Shown: positions 48,418-62,104, numbered from the stretch's first letter. The stretch is DNA of 64,000 nt from Triglochin maritima (GCA_963682175.1 OY821793.1:26805493-26869492), one strand, 5' to 3'. Program-made: numbers and translations. Notes: generated by a model not told the origin, from the sequence alone.

Positions 48418-51400
48418 GTGGTTGGGCCGCCTAAAGACCACTTAGAAACTAGGTGTGGGGCTGGCCACATGCCACGCGTGGAGCTGGCCAAAGGCCACTC
48501 CGTCGCCACCCTGCTGGCCAACAACAAATCGGCTGCGCCCTCGAGCATCCGACCTCCAAATCGAGCGTTCTAATTTGCATTACGTAGACAATTCATCCCT
48601 CTATCTGCCCCTAAAATTTCAGAGCAAACGCCCAAGTATTCTGGGTCGCGCCTCCTCCAAGAAGACGTAGCTCCCAACCAGCCACGCCCCCACATTATCA
48701 GCATTCTTCATCTCATCGCGCCTCGCCCTACATACATCTAAATCGGGCATTCTAAGAGGAGTTACCCATCCACTTATCCTCACTATGTGCTCGGGTGCTC
48801 AAATATAGACTAAGGCTCACCTAAGGTCCACTCAGGCCATTGCTTGGGACAAACGATGCGGCAGCTTCCACTTTGCCCGCGGGCAACACCCATGGACTTC
48901 CAAACGCCTTTTGGAAGCGAATGGGGTAGGCAACAACCGTGGGAACCCAAGCATGGGCACGAGCAACCTCCCAAAGAACTTTCCCCACGAGAAACCCCCA
49001 TTCCCTTTCGGACGCGTTCGGAAGTGCACGGGAAGGCAACAACCTTGGGCAACCGAGCACGTCGAAGAGCAACGTCCACATGCACCTTGGTCTTTGCCCA
49101 CGAGCAACCTCCATTTCACCTACAAGTGCGCTTTCACTTCCAAACGTGTTTTGGAAGCGAATGCCGCAGGCCATTACCGGGAGCACACACTAAGCCCTAG
49201 CGTGGCGCTGACATGCCAACTATGACAACACTAGGGTAGTGTCCATCGCCCGACCGCCAAATCACTCCGAGATGGGTGCGCCTCGTAGATAACGCGGATG
49301 GATATGTGGGGTCCTAAGTTCCATAAACCGTGGTTGGGCCGCCTAAAGACCACTTAGAAACTAGGTGTGGGGCTGGCCACATGCCACGCGTGGAGCTGGC
49401 CAAAGGCCACTCCGTCGCCACCCAGCAGGCCAACACCAAATCGGCTGCGCCTCAAGCATCCGACCTCCAAATCGAGCGTTCTAACTTGCACTACGTAGAA
49501 AATTCATCCCTCTATCTTCCCCTAAAATTTCAGAGAAAACGCGCAAGTATTCGGGGTCGCGCCTCCTCCAAGAAGACGTAGCTCCCTACCAGCCACGCCC
49601 CCACATCATCAGCATTCTTCATCTCATCGTGCCTCGCCCTACATACATCTAAATCGGGCTTTCTAAGAGGAGTTACCCATCCACTCCTCCTCAATATGTG
49701 CTCGGGTGCCCAAATATAGACTAAGGCTAACCTAAGGTCCACTCAGGCCATTGCTTGGGACAAACGATGCGGCAGCTTCCACTTTGCCCGCGGGCAACAC
49801 CCATGGACTTCCAAACGCGTTTTGGAAGCGAATGGGGTAGGCAACAACCGTGGGAACCCAAGCATGGGCACGAGCAACGTCCCAAAGAACTTTCCCCATG
49901 AGAAACCCCCATTCCCTTTCGGACGCGTTGGGAAGTGCACGGGAAGGCAACAACCTTGGGCAACCGAGCACGTCGAAGAGCAACGTCCACATGCACCTTG
50001 GTCTTTGCCCACGAGCAACCTCCATTTCACCTACAAGTGCGCTTTCACTTCCAAACGTGTTTTGGAAGCGAATGCCGCAGGCCACTGCTGCGAGCACACA
50101 CTAGGCCCTAGCGTGGCGCTGACATGCCAACTATGACAACACTAGGCTAGTGTCCATCGCCCGACCGCCAAATCACTCCGAGATGGGTGCGCCTCGTAGA
50201 TAACGCGGATGGATATGTGGGGTCCTAAGTTCCATAAACCGTGGTTGGGCCGCCTAAAGACCACTTAGAAACTAGGTGTGGGGCTGGCCACATGCCACGC
50301 GTGGAGCTGGCCAAAGGCACTCCGTCGCCACCCTGCAGGCCAACACCAAATCGGCTGCGCCCTCGAGCATCCGACCTCCAAATCGAGCGTTCTAACTTGC
50401 ATTACGTAGACAATTCATCCCTCTATCTGCCCCTAAAATGTCAGAGCAAACGCCCAAGTATTCGGGGTTGCGCCTCCTCCAAGAAGACGTAGCTCCCTAC
50501 CAGCCACGCCCCCACATCATCAGCATTCTTCATCTCATCGCGCCTCGCCCTACATACATCTAAATCGGGCATTCTAAGAGGAGTTACCCATCCACTCCTC
50601 CTCACTACATGCTCGGGTGCCCAAATATAGACTAAGGCTCAACTAAGGTCCACTCAGGCCATTGCTTGGGACAAACGATGCGGCAGCTTCCACTTTGCCC
50701 GCAGGCAACACCCATGGACTTCCAAACGCGTTTTGGAAGCGAATGGGGTAGGTAACAACCGTGGGAACCCAAGCATGGGCACGAGCAACGTCCCAAAGAA
50801 CTTTCCCCACGAGAAACCCCCATTCCCTTTCGGACGCGTTCGGAAGTGCACAGGAAGGCAACAACCTTGGGCAACCGAGCACGTCGAAGAGCAACGTCCA
50901 CATGCACCTTGGTCTTTGCCCACGAGCAACCTCCATTTCACCTACAAGTGCGCTTTCACTTCCAAACGTGTTTTGGAAGCGAATGCCGCAGGCCACTACC
51001 GCGAGCACACACTAAGACCTAGCGTGGCGCTGACATGCCAACTATGACAACACTAGGCTAGTGTCCATCGCCCGACCGCCAAATCACTCCGAGATGGGTG
51101 CGCCTCGTAGATAACGCGGATGGATATGTGGGGTCCTAAGTTCCATAAACCGTGGTTGGGCCACCTAAAGACCACTTAGAAACTAGGTGTGGGGCTGGCC
51201 ACATGCCACGCGTGGAGCTGGCCAAAGGCCACTCTGTCGCCACCCTGCAGGGCAACACCAAATCGGCTGCGCCTCGAGCATCCGACCTCCAAATCGAGCG
51301 TTCTAACTTGCACTACGTAGAACATTCATCCCTCTATCTGCCCCTAAAATTTCAGAGCAAACGCGCAAGTATTTGGGGTCGCGCCTCCTCCAAGAAGACG

Positions 51401-53885
51401 TAGCTCCCTACCAGCCACGCCCCCACATCATCAGCATTCTTCATCTCATCGCGCCTCGCCCTACATACATCTAAATCGGGCTTTCTAAGAGGAGTTACCC
51501 ATCCACTCCTCCTCACTATGTGTTCGGGTGCCCAAATATAGACTAAGGCTAACCTAAGGTCCACTCAGGCCATTGCTTGGGACAAACGATACGGCAGCTT
51601 CCACTTTGCCCGCGGGCAACACCCATGGACTTCCAAACGCGTTTTGGAAGCGAATGGGGTAGGCAACAACCGTGGGAACCCAAGCATGGGCACGAGCAAC
51701 GTCCCAAAGAACTTTCCCCACGAGAAACCCCCATTCCCTTTCGGACGCGTTGGGAAGTGCACGGGAAGACAACAACCTTGGGCAACCGAGCACGTCGAAG
51801 AGCAACGTCCACAGGCACCTTGGTCTTTGCCCACGAGCAACCTCCATTTCACCTACAAGTGCGCTTTCACTTCCAAACGTGTTTTGGAAGCGAATGCCGC
51901 AGGCCACTGCCGCGAGCACACACTAGGCCCTAGCGTGGCGCTGACATGCCAACTCTGACAACACTAGGCTAGTGTCCATCGCCCGACCGCCAAATCACTC
52001 CGAGATGGGTGCGCCTCGTAGATAACGCGGATGGATATGTGGGGTCCTAAGTTCCATAAACCGTGGTTGGGCCGCCTAAATACCACTTAGAAACTAGGTG
52101 TGGGGCTGGCCACATGCCACGCGTGGAGCTGGCCAAAGGCCACTCCGTCGCCACCCTGCAGGCCAACACCAAATCGGCTGCGCCCTCGAGCATCCGACCT
52201 CCAAATCGAGCGTTCTAACTTGCATTACGTAGACAATTCATCCCTCTATCTGCCCCTAAAATTTCAGAGCAAACGCCCAAGTATTCTGGGTCGCGCCTCC
52301 TCCAAGAAGACGTAGCTCCCAACCAGCCACGCCCCAACATCATCAGCATTCTTCATCTCATCGCGCCTCGCCCTACATACATCTAAATCGGGCATTCTAA
52401 GAGGAGTTACCCATCCACTCCTCCTCACTATGTGCTCGGGTGCTCAAATATAGACTAACGCTCACCTAAGGTCCACTCAGGCCATTGCTTGGGACAAACG
52501 ATGCGGCAGCTTCCACTATACCCGCGGGCAACACCCATGGACTTCCAAACGCGTTTTGGAAGCGAATGGGGTAGGCAACAACCGTGGGAACCCAAGCATG
52601 GGCACGAGAAACGTCCCAAAGAACTTTCCCCACGAGAAACCCCCATTCCCTTTCGGACGCGTTCGGAAGTGCACGGGAGGGCAACAACCTTGGGCAACCG
52701 AGCACGTCGAAGAGCAACGTCCACATGCACCTTGGTCTTTGCCCACGAGCAACCTCCATTTCACCTACAAGTGCGCTTTCACTTCCAAACGTGTTTTGGA
52801 AGCGAATGCCGCAGGCCACTGCCGCGAGCACACACTAAGCCCTAGCGTGGCGCTGACATGCCAACTATGACAACACTAGGCTAGTGTCCATCGCCCGACC
52901 GCCAAATCACTCCGAGATGGGTGCGCCTCGTAGATAACGCGGATGGATATGTGGGGTCCTAACTTCCATAAACCATGGTTGGGCCGCCTAAAGACCACTT
53001 AGAAACTAGGTGTGGGGCTGGCCACATGCCACGCGTGGAGCTGGCCAAAGGCCACTCCGTCGCCACCCTGCAGGGCAACACCAAATCGGCTGCGCCTCGA
53101 GCATCCGACCTCCAAATCGAGCGTTCTAACTTGTATTACGTAGCAAATTCATCCCTCTATCTGCGCCTAAAATTTCAGAGCAAACGCGCAAGTATTCGGG
53201 GTCGCGACTCCTCCAAGAAGACGTAGCTCCCTACCAGCCACGCCCCCACATCATCAGCATTCTTCATCTCATCGCGCCTCGCCCTACATACATCTAAATG
53301 GGGCATTCTAAGAGGAGTTACCCATCCACTCTTCCTCACTATGTGCTCGGGTGCCCAAATATAGACTAAGGCTCACCTAAGGTCCACTCAGGCCATTGCT
53401 AGGGACAAACGATGCGGTAGCTTCCACTTTGCCCGCGGGCAACACCCATGGACTTCCAAACGCGTTTTGGAAGCGAATGGGGCAGGCAACAACCGTGGGA
53501 ACCCAAGCATGGGCACGAGCAATGTCCCAAAGAACTTTCCCCACGAGAAACCTCCATTCCCTTTTGGACGCGTTGGGAAGTGCACGGGAAGGCAACAACC
53601 TTGGGCAACCGAACACGTCGAAGAGCAACGTCCACAGGCACCTTGGTCTTTGCCCACGAGCAACCTCCATTTCACCAACAAGTGCGCTTTCACTTCCAAA
53701 CGTGTCTTGGAGGCGAATGCCGCAGGCCACTGCCGCGAGCACACACTAGGCCCTAGCGTGGCGCTGACATGCCAACTATGACAACACTAGGCTAGTGTCC
53801 AACGCCCGACCGCCAAATCACTCCGAGATGGGTGCGCCTCGTAGATAACACGGATGGATATGTGGGGTCCTAAGTTCCATAAACC
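48418..53885. repeat. A/B dimer series, three dimers (starts 48418, 49330, 50241, 51152, 52063, 52975)
   Basis: Units alternate. A units (48418, 50241, 52063) share GCGCCCTCGAGC, GTAGACAATTC and CGCCCAAGT, a right part with GACGCGTTCGGAAG and CCACATGCACC, and a C-to-A change in the end motif (ACACTAAGCC in two, ACACTAAGAC in the third). B units (49330, 51152, 52975) share CGCGCAAGT and GACGCGTTGGGAAG. The first two B units also share CACTACGTAGAA, GGGCTTTCTAAG and GGCTAACCTAAGG. Copies differ at many sites, so this is an older dimer series than those on the left. Confidence 0.82.
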
Positions 53886-56800
53886 GTGGTTGGGCCGCCT
53901 AAAGACCACTTAGAAACTAGGTGTGGGGCTGGCCACATGCCACGCGTGGAGCTGGCCAAAGGCCACTCCGTCGCCACCCTGCAGGCCAACACCAAATCGG
54001 CTGCGCCTCGAGCATCCGACCTCCAAATCGAGCGTTCTAACTTGCATTACGTAGAAAATTCATCCCTCTATCTGCCCCTAAAATTTCAGAGTAAACGCGC
54101 AAGTATTCGGGGTCTCGCCTACTCCAAGAAGACGTAGCTCCCTACCAGCCACGCCCCCACATCATCAGCATTCTTCATTTCATCGCGCCTCGCCCTACAT
54201 ACATCTAAATCGGGCATTCTAAGAGGAGTTACCCATCAACTCCTCCTCACTATGTGCTCGGGTGCCCAAATATAGACTAAGGCTAACCTAAGGTCCACTC
54301 AGGCCATTGGTTGGGACAAACGATGCGGCAGCTTCCACTTTGCCCGCGGGCAACACCCATGGACTTCCAAACGCGTTTTGGATGCGAATGTGGTAGGCAA
54401 CAACCGTGGGAACCCAAGCATGGGCACGAGCAAAGTCCCAAAGAACTTTCCCCACGAGAAACCCCCATTCCCTTCCGGACGCCTTCGGAAGTGCCCGGGA
54501 AGGCAACAACCTTGGGCAACCGAGCACGTCGAAGAGCAACGTCCACAGGCACCTTGGTCTTTGCCCACGAGCAACCCCCATTTCACCTACAAGTGCGCTT
54601 TCACTTCCAAACGTGTTTTGGAAGCGAATGTCGTAGGCTACTGCCACGAGCACACACTAGGCCTTTGCGTGGCGCTGACATGCCAACTATGACAACACTA
54701 GGCTAGTGTCCATCGCCCTACCGCCAAATCACTCCGAGATGGGTGCGCCTCGTAGATAACGCGGATGGATATGTGGGGTCCTAAGTTCCATAAACCGTGG
54801 TTGGGCCGCCTAAGGACCACTTAGAAACTAGGTGTGGGGCTGGCCACATGCCACGCGTGGAGCTGGCCAGAGGCCACTCCGTCGCCACCCTGCAGGCCAA
54901 CACCAAATTTGCTGCGCCTCGAGCATCCGACCTCCAAATCGAGCGTTCTAACTTGCATTACGTAGAAAATTCATCCCTCTATCTGCCCCTAAAATTTCAG
55001 AGTAAACGCGCAAGTATTCGGGGTCTCGCCTACTCCAAGAAGACGTAGCTCCCTACCAGCCACGCCCCCACATCATCAGCATTCTTCATTTCATCGCGCC
55101 TCGCCCTACATACATCTAAATCGGGCATTCTAAGAGGAGTTACCCATCAACTCCTCCTCACTATGTGCTCGGGTGCCCAAATATAGACTAAGGCTAACCT
55201 AAGGTCCACTCAGGCCATTCGTTGGGACAAACGATGCGGCAGCTTCCACTTTGCCCGCGGGCAACACCCATGGACTTCCAAACGCGTTTTGGATGCGAAT
55301 GTGGTAGGCAACAACCGTGGGAACCCAAGCATGGGCACGAGCAAAGTCCCAAAGAACTTTCCCCACGAGAAACCCCCATTCCCTTCCGGACGCCTTCGGA
55401 AGTGCCCGGGAAGGCAACAACCTTGGGCAACCGAGCACGTCGAAGAGCAACGTCCACAGGCACCTTGGTCTTTGCCCACGAGCAACCCCCATTTCACCTA
55501 CAAGTGCGCTTTCACTTCCAAACGTGTTTTGGAAGCGAATGTCGTAGGCTACTGCCACGAGCACACACTAGGCCTTTGCGTGGCGCTGACATGCCAACTA
55601 TGACAACACTAGGCTAGTGTCCATCGCCCTACCGCCAAATCACTCCGAGATGGGTGCGCCTCGTAGATAACGCGGATGGATATGTGGGGTCCTAAGTTCC
55701 ATAAACCGTGGTTGGGCCGCCTAAGGACCACTTAGAAACTAGGTGTGGGGCTGGCCACATGCCACGCGTGGAGCTGGCCAGAGGCCACTCCGTCGCCACC
55801 CCGCAGGCTAACACCAAATCAGCTGCGCCTCTAGCATCCAACCTCCAAATCGAGCGTTCTAACTAGCATTACGTAGACAATTCATCCCTCTATCTGCCCT
55901 AAAATGTCAGAGTAAATGCGCAAGTATTCGGGGTCTCGCCTCCTCCAAGAAGACGTAGCTCCCTTCCAGCCACGCCCCCACATCATCAGCATTCTTCATT
56001 TCATCGCGCCTCGCCCTACATACATCTAAATCGGGCATTCTAAGAGGAGTTACCCATCAACTCCTCCTCACTATGTGCTCGGGTGCCCAAATATAGACTA
56101 AGGCTAACCTAAGATCCACTCAGGCCATTGCTTGGGACAAACGATGCGGCAGCTTCCACTTTGCCCGTGGGCAACACCCATGGACTTCCAAACGCGTTTT
56201 GGATGCGAATGTGGTAGGCAACAACCGTGGGAACCCAAGCATCGGCACGAGCAACGTCCCAAAGAACTTTCCCCACGAGAAACCCCCATTCCCTTCCGGA
56301 CGCCTTCGGAAGTGCCCGGGAAGGCAACAACCTTGGGCAACCGAGCACGTCGAAGAGCAACGTCCACATGCACCTTGGTCTTTGCCCACGAGCAACCCCC
56401 ATTTCACCTACAAGTGCGCTTTCACTTCCAAACGTGTTTTGGAAGCGAATGTCGTAGGCTACTGCCACGAGCACACACTAGGCCTTTGCGTGGCGCTGAC
56501 ATGCCAACTATGACAACACTAGGCTAGTGTCCATCGCCCTACCGCCAAATCACTCCGAGATGGGTGCGCCTCGTAGATAACGCGGATGGATATGTGGGGT
56601 CCTAAGTTCCATAAACCGTGGTTGGGCCGCCTAAGGACCACTTAGAAACTAGGTGTGGGGCTGGCCACATGCCACGCGTGGAGCTGGCCAGAGGCCACTC
56701 CGTCGCCACCCCGCAGGCTAACACCAAATCAGCTGCGCCTCTAGCATCCAACCTCCAAATCGAGCGTTCTAACTAGCATTACGTAGACAATTCATCCCTC

Positions 56801-57527
56801 TATCTGCCCTAAAATGTCAGAGTAAATGCGCAAGTATTCGGGGTCTCGCCTCCTCCAAGAAGACGTAGCTCCCTTCCAGCCACGCCCCCACATCATCAGC
56901 ATTCTTCATTTCATCGCGCCTCGCCCTACATACATCTAAATCGGGCATTCTAAGAGGAGTTACCCATCAACTCCTCCTCACTATGTGCTCGGGTGCCCAA
57001 ATATAGACTAAGGCTAACCTAAGATCCACTCAGGCCATTGCTTGGGACAAACGATGCGGCAGCTTCCACTTTGCCCGCGGGCAACACCCATGGACTTCCA
57101 AACGCGTTTTGGATGCGAATGTGGTAGGCAACAACCGTGGGAACCCAAGCATGGGCACGAGCAACGTCCCAAAGAACTTTCCCCACGAGAAACCCCCATT
57201 CCCTTCCGGACGCCTTCGGAAGTGCCCGGGAAGGCAACAACCTTGGGCAACCGAGCACGTCGAAGAGCAACGTCCACAGGCACCTTGGTCTTTGCCCACG
57301 AGCAACCCCCATTTCACCTACAAGTGCGCTTTCACTTCCAAACGTGTTTTGGAAGCGAATGTCGTAGGCTACTGCCACGAGCACACACTAGGCCTTTGCG
57401 TGGCGCTGACATGCCAACTATGACAACACTAGGCTAGTGTCCATCGCCCTACCGCCAAATCACTCCGAGATGGGTGCACCTCGTAGATAACGCGGATGGA
57501 TATGTGGGGTCCTAAGTTCCATAAACC
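53886..57527. repeat. Subfamily with GGATGCGAATGTGG right part (starts 53886, 54797, 55708, 56618)
   Basis: All four have TTTTGGATGCGAATGTGG, GACGCCTTCGGAAGTGCCCGGG, AATGTCGTAGGC, GCCTTTGCGTGGC and CGCCCTACCGCC, and no other unit does. The first two are almost identical. The third and fourth share a further set: CCCCGCAGGCTAAC, CTCTAGCATCCAACC, TTCTAACTAGC, CTGCCCTAAAATGTC (one base lost, hence 910 bp) and CCCTTCCAGCC. The first palindrome (TTTTGGATGCG) is unaffected in its core, but the second loses its CGCG centre (GACGCCTTCG). Confidence 0.9.
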
Positions 57528-58437
57528 GTGGTTGGGCCGCCTAAGGACCACTTAGAAACTAGGTGTGGGGCTGGCCACATGCCACGCGTGGAGCTGGCCA
57601 GAGGCCACTCCGTCGCCACCCCGCAGGCTAACACCAAATCAGCTGCGCCTCGAGCATCCAACCTCCAAATCGAGCGTTCTAACTAGCATTACGTAGACAA
57701 TTCATCCCTCTATCTGCCCTAAAATGTCAGAGCAAACGCCCAAGTATTCGGGGTCGCGCCTCCTCCAAGAAAACGTAGCTCCCTACCAACCACGCCCCCA
57801 CATCATCAGCATTCTTCATCTCATCGCGCCTCGCCCTACATACATCTAAATCGGGCATTCTAAGAGGAGTTACCCATCCACTCCTCCTCACTATGTGTTC
57901 GGGTGCCCAAATATAGACTAAGGCTCAACTAAGGTCCACTCAGGCCATTGCTTGGGACAAACGATGCGGCAGCTTCCACTTTGCCCGCGGGCAACACCCA
58001 TGGACTTCCAAACGCGTTTTGGAAGCGAATGGGGTAGGCAACAACCGTGGGAAACCAAGCATGGGCACGAGCAATGTCCCAAAGAACTTTCCCCACGAGA
58101 AACCCCCATTCCCTTCCGGACGCGTTGGGAAGTGCACGGGAAGGCAACAACCTTGGGCAACCGAGCACGTCGAAGAGCAACGTCCACAGGCACCTTGGTC
58201 TTTGCCCACGAGCAACCTTCATTTCACCTACAAGTGCGCTTTCACTTCCAAACGTGTTTTGGAAGCGAATGCCGCAGGCCACTGCCACGAGCACACACTA
58301 GGCCCTAGCGTGTCGCTGACATGCCAACTATGACAACACTAGGCTAGTGTCCATCGCCCGACCGCCAAATCACTCCGAGATGGGTGCGCCTCGTAGATAA
58401 CGCGGATGGATATGTGGGGTCCTAAGTTCCATAAACC
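57528..58437. repeat. Chimeric unit, 910 bp
   Basis: The left part continues the previous subfamily (CCTAAGGACC, CCCCGCAGGCTAAC, TTCTAACTAGC, CTGCCCTAAAATGTC). After about 57730 it switches to AGCAAACGCCCAAGT, CATCCACTCC, CTCAACTAAGG and the ordinary GGAAGCGAATGGGG right part seen in the units that follow. It marks a recombination junction between two subfamilies. Confidence 0.85.
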
Positions 58438-61170
58438 GTGGTTGGGCCGCCTAAAGACCACTTAGAAACTAGGTGTGGGGCTGGCCACATGCCACGCGTG
58501 GAGCTGGCCAAAGGCCACTCCGTCGCCACCCTGCAGGCCAACACCAAATCGGCTGCGCCTCGAGCATCCGACCTCCAAATCGAGCGTTCGAACTTGCATT
58601 ACGTAGACAATTCATCCCTCTATCTGCCCCTAAAATGTCAGAGCAAACGCCCAAGTATTCGGGGTCGCACCTCCTCCAAGAAGACGTAGCTCCCTACCAG
58701 CCACGCCCCCACATCATCAGCATTCTTCATCTCATCGCGCCTCGCCCTACATACATCTAAATCGGGCATTCTAAGAGGAGTTACCCATCCACTCCTCCTC
58801 ACTACGTGCTTGGGTGCCCAAATATAGACTAAGGCTCAACTAAGGTCCACTCAGGCCATTGCTTGGGACAAACGATGCGGCAGCTTCCACTTTGCCCGCG
58901 GGCAACACCCATGGACTTCCAAACGCGTTTTCGAAGCGAATGGGGTAGGCAACAACCGTGGGAACCCAAGCATGGGCACGAACAACGTCCCAAAGAACTT
59001 TCCCCACGAGAAACCCCCATTCCCTTCCGGACGCGTTGGGAAGTGCACGGGAAGGCAACAACCTTGGGCAACCGAGCACGTCGAAGAGCAACGTCCACAG
59101 GCACCTTGGTCTTTGCCCACGAGCAACCTCCATTTCACCAACAAGTGCGCTTTCACTTCCAAACGTGTTTTGGAAGCGAATGCCGCAGGCCACTGCCGCG
59201 AGCACACACTAGGCCCTAGCGTGGCGCTGACATGCCAACTATGACAACACTTGGCTAGTGTCCATCGCCCGACCGCCAAATCACTCCGAGATGGGTGCGC
59301 CTCGTAGATAACGCGGATGGATATGTGGGGTCCTAAGTTCCATAAACCGTGGTTGGGCCGCCGAAAGACCACTTAGAAACTAGGTGTGGGGCTGGCCACA
59401 TGCCACGCGTGGAGCTGGCCAAAGGCCACTCCGTCGCCACCCTGCAGGCCAACACCAAATCGGCTGCGCCTCAAGCATCCGACCTCCAAATCGAGCGTTC
59501 TAACTTGCATTACGTAGAAAATTCATCCCTCTATCTGCCCCTAAAGTTTCAGAACAAACGCCCAAGTATTTGGGGTCGCGCCTCCTCCAAGAATACGTAG
59601 CTCCCTACCAGCCACGCCCCCACATCATCAGCATTCTTCATCTCATCGCGCCTCGCCCTACATACATCTAAATCGGGCATTCTAAGAGGAGTTACCCATC
59701 CACTCCTCCTCACTACGTGCTCGGGTGCCCAAATATAGACTAAGGCTCAACTAAGGTCCACTCAGGCCATTGCTTGGGACAAACGATGCGGCAGCTTCCA
59801 CTTTGCCCGCGGGAAACACCCATGGACTTCCAAACGCGTTTTGGAAGCGAATGGGGTAGGCAACAACCGTGGGAACCCAAGCATGGGCACGAGCAACGTC
59901 CCAAAGAACTTTCCCCACGAGAAACCCCCATTCCCTTCCGGACGCGTTGGGAAGTGCACGGGAAGGCAACAACCTTGGGCAACCGAGCACGTCGAAGAGC
60001 AACGTCCACAGGCACCTTGGTCTTTGCCCACGAGCAACCTCCATTTCACCTACAAGTGCGCTTTCACTTCCAAACGTGTTTTGGAAGCGAATGCCGCAGG
60101 CCACTGCCACGAGTACACACTAGGCCCTAGCGTGGCGCTGACATGCCAACTATGACAACACTAGGCTAGTGTCCATCGCCCGACCGCCAAATCACTCCGA
60201 GATGGGTGCGCCTCGTAGATAACGCGGATGGATATGTGGGGTCCTAAGTTCCATAAACCATGGTTGGGACGCATAAAGACCACTTAGAAACTAGGTGTGG
60301 GGCTGGCCACATGCCACGCGTGGAGCTGGCCAAAGGCCACTCCGTCGCCACCCTGCAGGCCAACACCAAATCGGCTGCGCCTCGAGCATCCGACCTCCAA
60401 ATCGAGCGTTATAACTTGCATTACGTAGACAATTCATCCCTCTATCTGCCCCTAAAATGTCGGAGCAAACGCCCAAGTATTCGGGGTCGTGCCTCCTCCA
60501 AGAAGACGTAGCTCCCTACCAGCCACGCCCCCACATCATCAGCATTCTTCATCTCATCGCGCCTCGCCCTACATACATCTAAATCGGGCATTCTAAGAGG
60601 AGTTACCCATCCACTCCTCCTCACTACGTGCTCGGGTGCCCAAATATAGACTAAGGCTCAACTAAGGTCCACTCAGGCCATTGCTTGGGACAAACGATGC
60701 GGCAACTTCCACTTTGCCCGCGGGCAACACCCATGGACTTCCAAACGCGTTTTGGAAGCGAATGGGGTAGGCAACAACCGTGGGAACCCAAGCATGGGCA
60801 CGAGCAACGTCCTAAAGAACTTTCCCCACGAGAAACCCCCATTCCCTTCCGGACGCGTTGGGAAGTGCACGGGAAGGCAACAACCTTGGGCAACCGAACA
60901 CGTCGAAGAGCAACGTCCACAGGCACCTTGGTCTTTGCCCACGAGCAACCTCCATTTCACCTACAAGTGCGCTTTCACTTCCAAACGTGTTTTGGAAGCG
61001 AATGCCCGAGGCCACTGCCACGAGCACACACTAGGCCCTAGCGTGGCGCTGACATGCCAACTATGACAACACTAGGCTAGTGTCCATCGCCCGACCGCCA
61101 AATCACTCTGAGATGGGTGCGCCTCGTAGATAACGCGGATGGATATGTGGGGTCCTAAGTTCCATAAACC
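58438..61170. repeat. Units 65-67 (starts 58438, 59349, 60260)
   Basis: These share CTCAACTAAGG and GACGCGTTGGGAAG, and mostly CCACTCCTCCTCACTACGTG. The first and third have AAAATGTC, and the second is B-like with GTAGAAAATTC and CTAAAGTTTCAG. Private changes include GTTTTCGAAGCG near 58928, CCGAAAGACC near 59361 and GGGACGCATAAAG near 60266. The third has CCTAAAGAAC near 60811 and CCGAACACG near 60895, both shared with the next unit. Confidence 0.9.
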
Positions 61171-62104
61171 GTGGTTGGGCCGCCTAAAGACCACTTAGAA
61201 ACTAGGTGTGGGGCTGGCCACATGCCACGCGTGGAGCTGGCCACATGCCACGCGTGGAGCTGGCCAAAGGCCACTCCGTCGCCACCCTGCAGGCCAACAC
61301 CAAATTGGCTGCGCCTCGAGCATCCGACCTCCAAATCGAGCGTTCTAACTTGCATTACGTATACAATTCATCCCTCTATCTGCCCCTAAAATGTCAGAGC
61401 AAACGCCCACGTATTCGGGGTCGCGCCTCCTCCAAGAAGACGTAGCTCCCTACCAGCCACGCCCCCACATCATCAGCATTCTTCATCTCATCGCGCCTCA
61501 CCCTACATACATCTAAATCGGGCATTCTAAGAGGAGTTACCCATCCACTCCTCCTCACTACATGCTTGGGTGCCCAAATATAGACTAAGGCTCAACTAAG
61601 GTCCACTCAGGCCATTGCTTGGGACAAACGATGCGGCAGCTTCCACTTTGCCCGCAGGCAACACCCATGGACTTCCAAACGCGTTTTGGAAGCGAATGGG
61701 GTAGGCAACAACCGTGGGAACCCAAGCATGGGCACGAGCAACGTCCTAAAGAACTTTCCCCACGAGAAACCCCCATTCCCTTCCGGACGCGTTGGGAAGT
61801 GCACGGGAAGGCAACAACCTTGGGCAACCGAACACGTCGAAGAGCAACGTCCACAGGCACCTTGGTCTTTGCCCACGAGCAACCTCCATTTCACCTACAA
61901 GTGCGCTTTCACTTCCAAACGTGTTTTGGAAGCGAATGCCGCAGGCCACTGCCACGAGCACACACTAGGCCCTAGCGTGGCGCCGACATGCCAACTATGA
62001 CAACACTAGGCTAGTGTCCATCGCCCGACCGCCAAATCACTCTGAGATGGGTGCGCCTCGTAGATAACGCGGATGGATATGTGGGGTCCTAAGTTCCATA
62101 AACC
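61171..62104. repeat. Unit with 23-bp internal tandem duplication (934 bp)
   Basis: The stretch GCTGGCCACATGCCACGCGT plus GGA occurs twice in a row, at 61213-61235 and 61236-61258, and is followed by a further GCTGGCCA at 61259-61266. In normal units GCTGGCCA already occurs twice, 23 bp apart (314-321 and 337-344 in the first unit). Slippage or unequal exchange between these 8-bp direct repeats explains the extra copy. The result is a second complete CCACGCGTGG palindrome in this unit. Confidence 0.95.

Noticed and set aside
58581..58600. tRNA B-box-like GTTCGAAC in unit 58438
   Set aside because: It comes from a single T-to-G change in one unit (GCGTTCTAAC to GCGTTCGAAC), and there is no A box or cloverleaf.
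58851..59372. The longest open frame in the window, 173 codons on the minus strand
   Set aside because: It is an ordinary satellite frame lengthened by chance because local substitutions, including CCGAAAGACC near 59361, removed stops. No domain and no conservation in neighbouring units.
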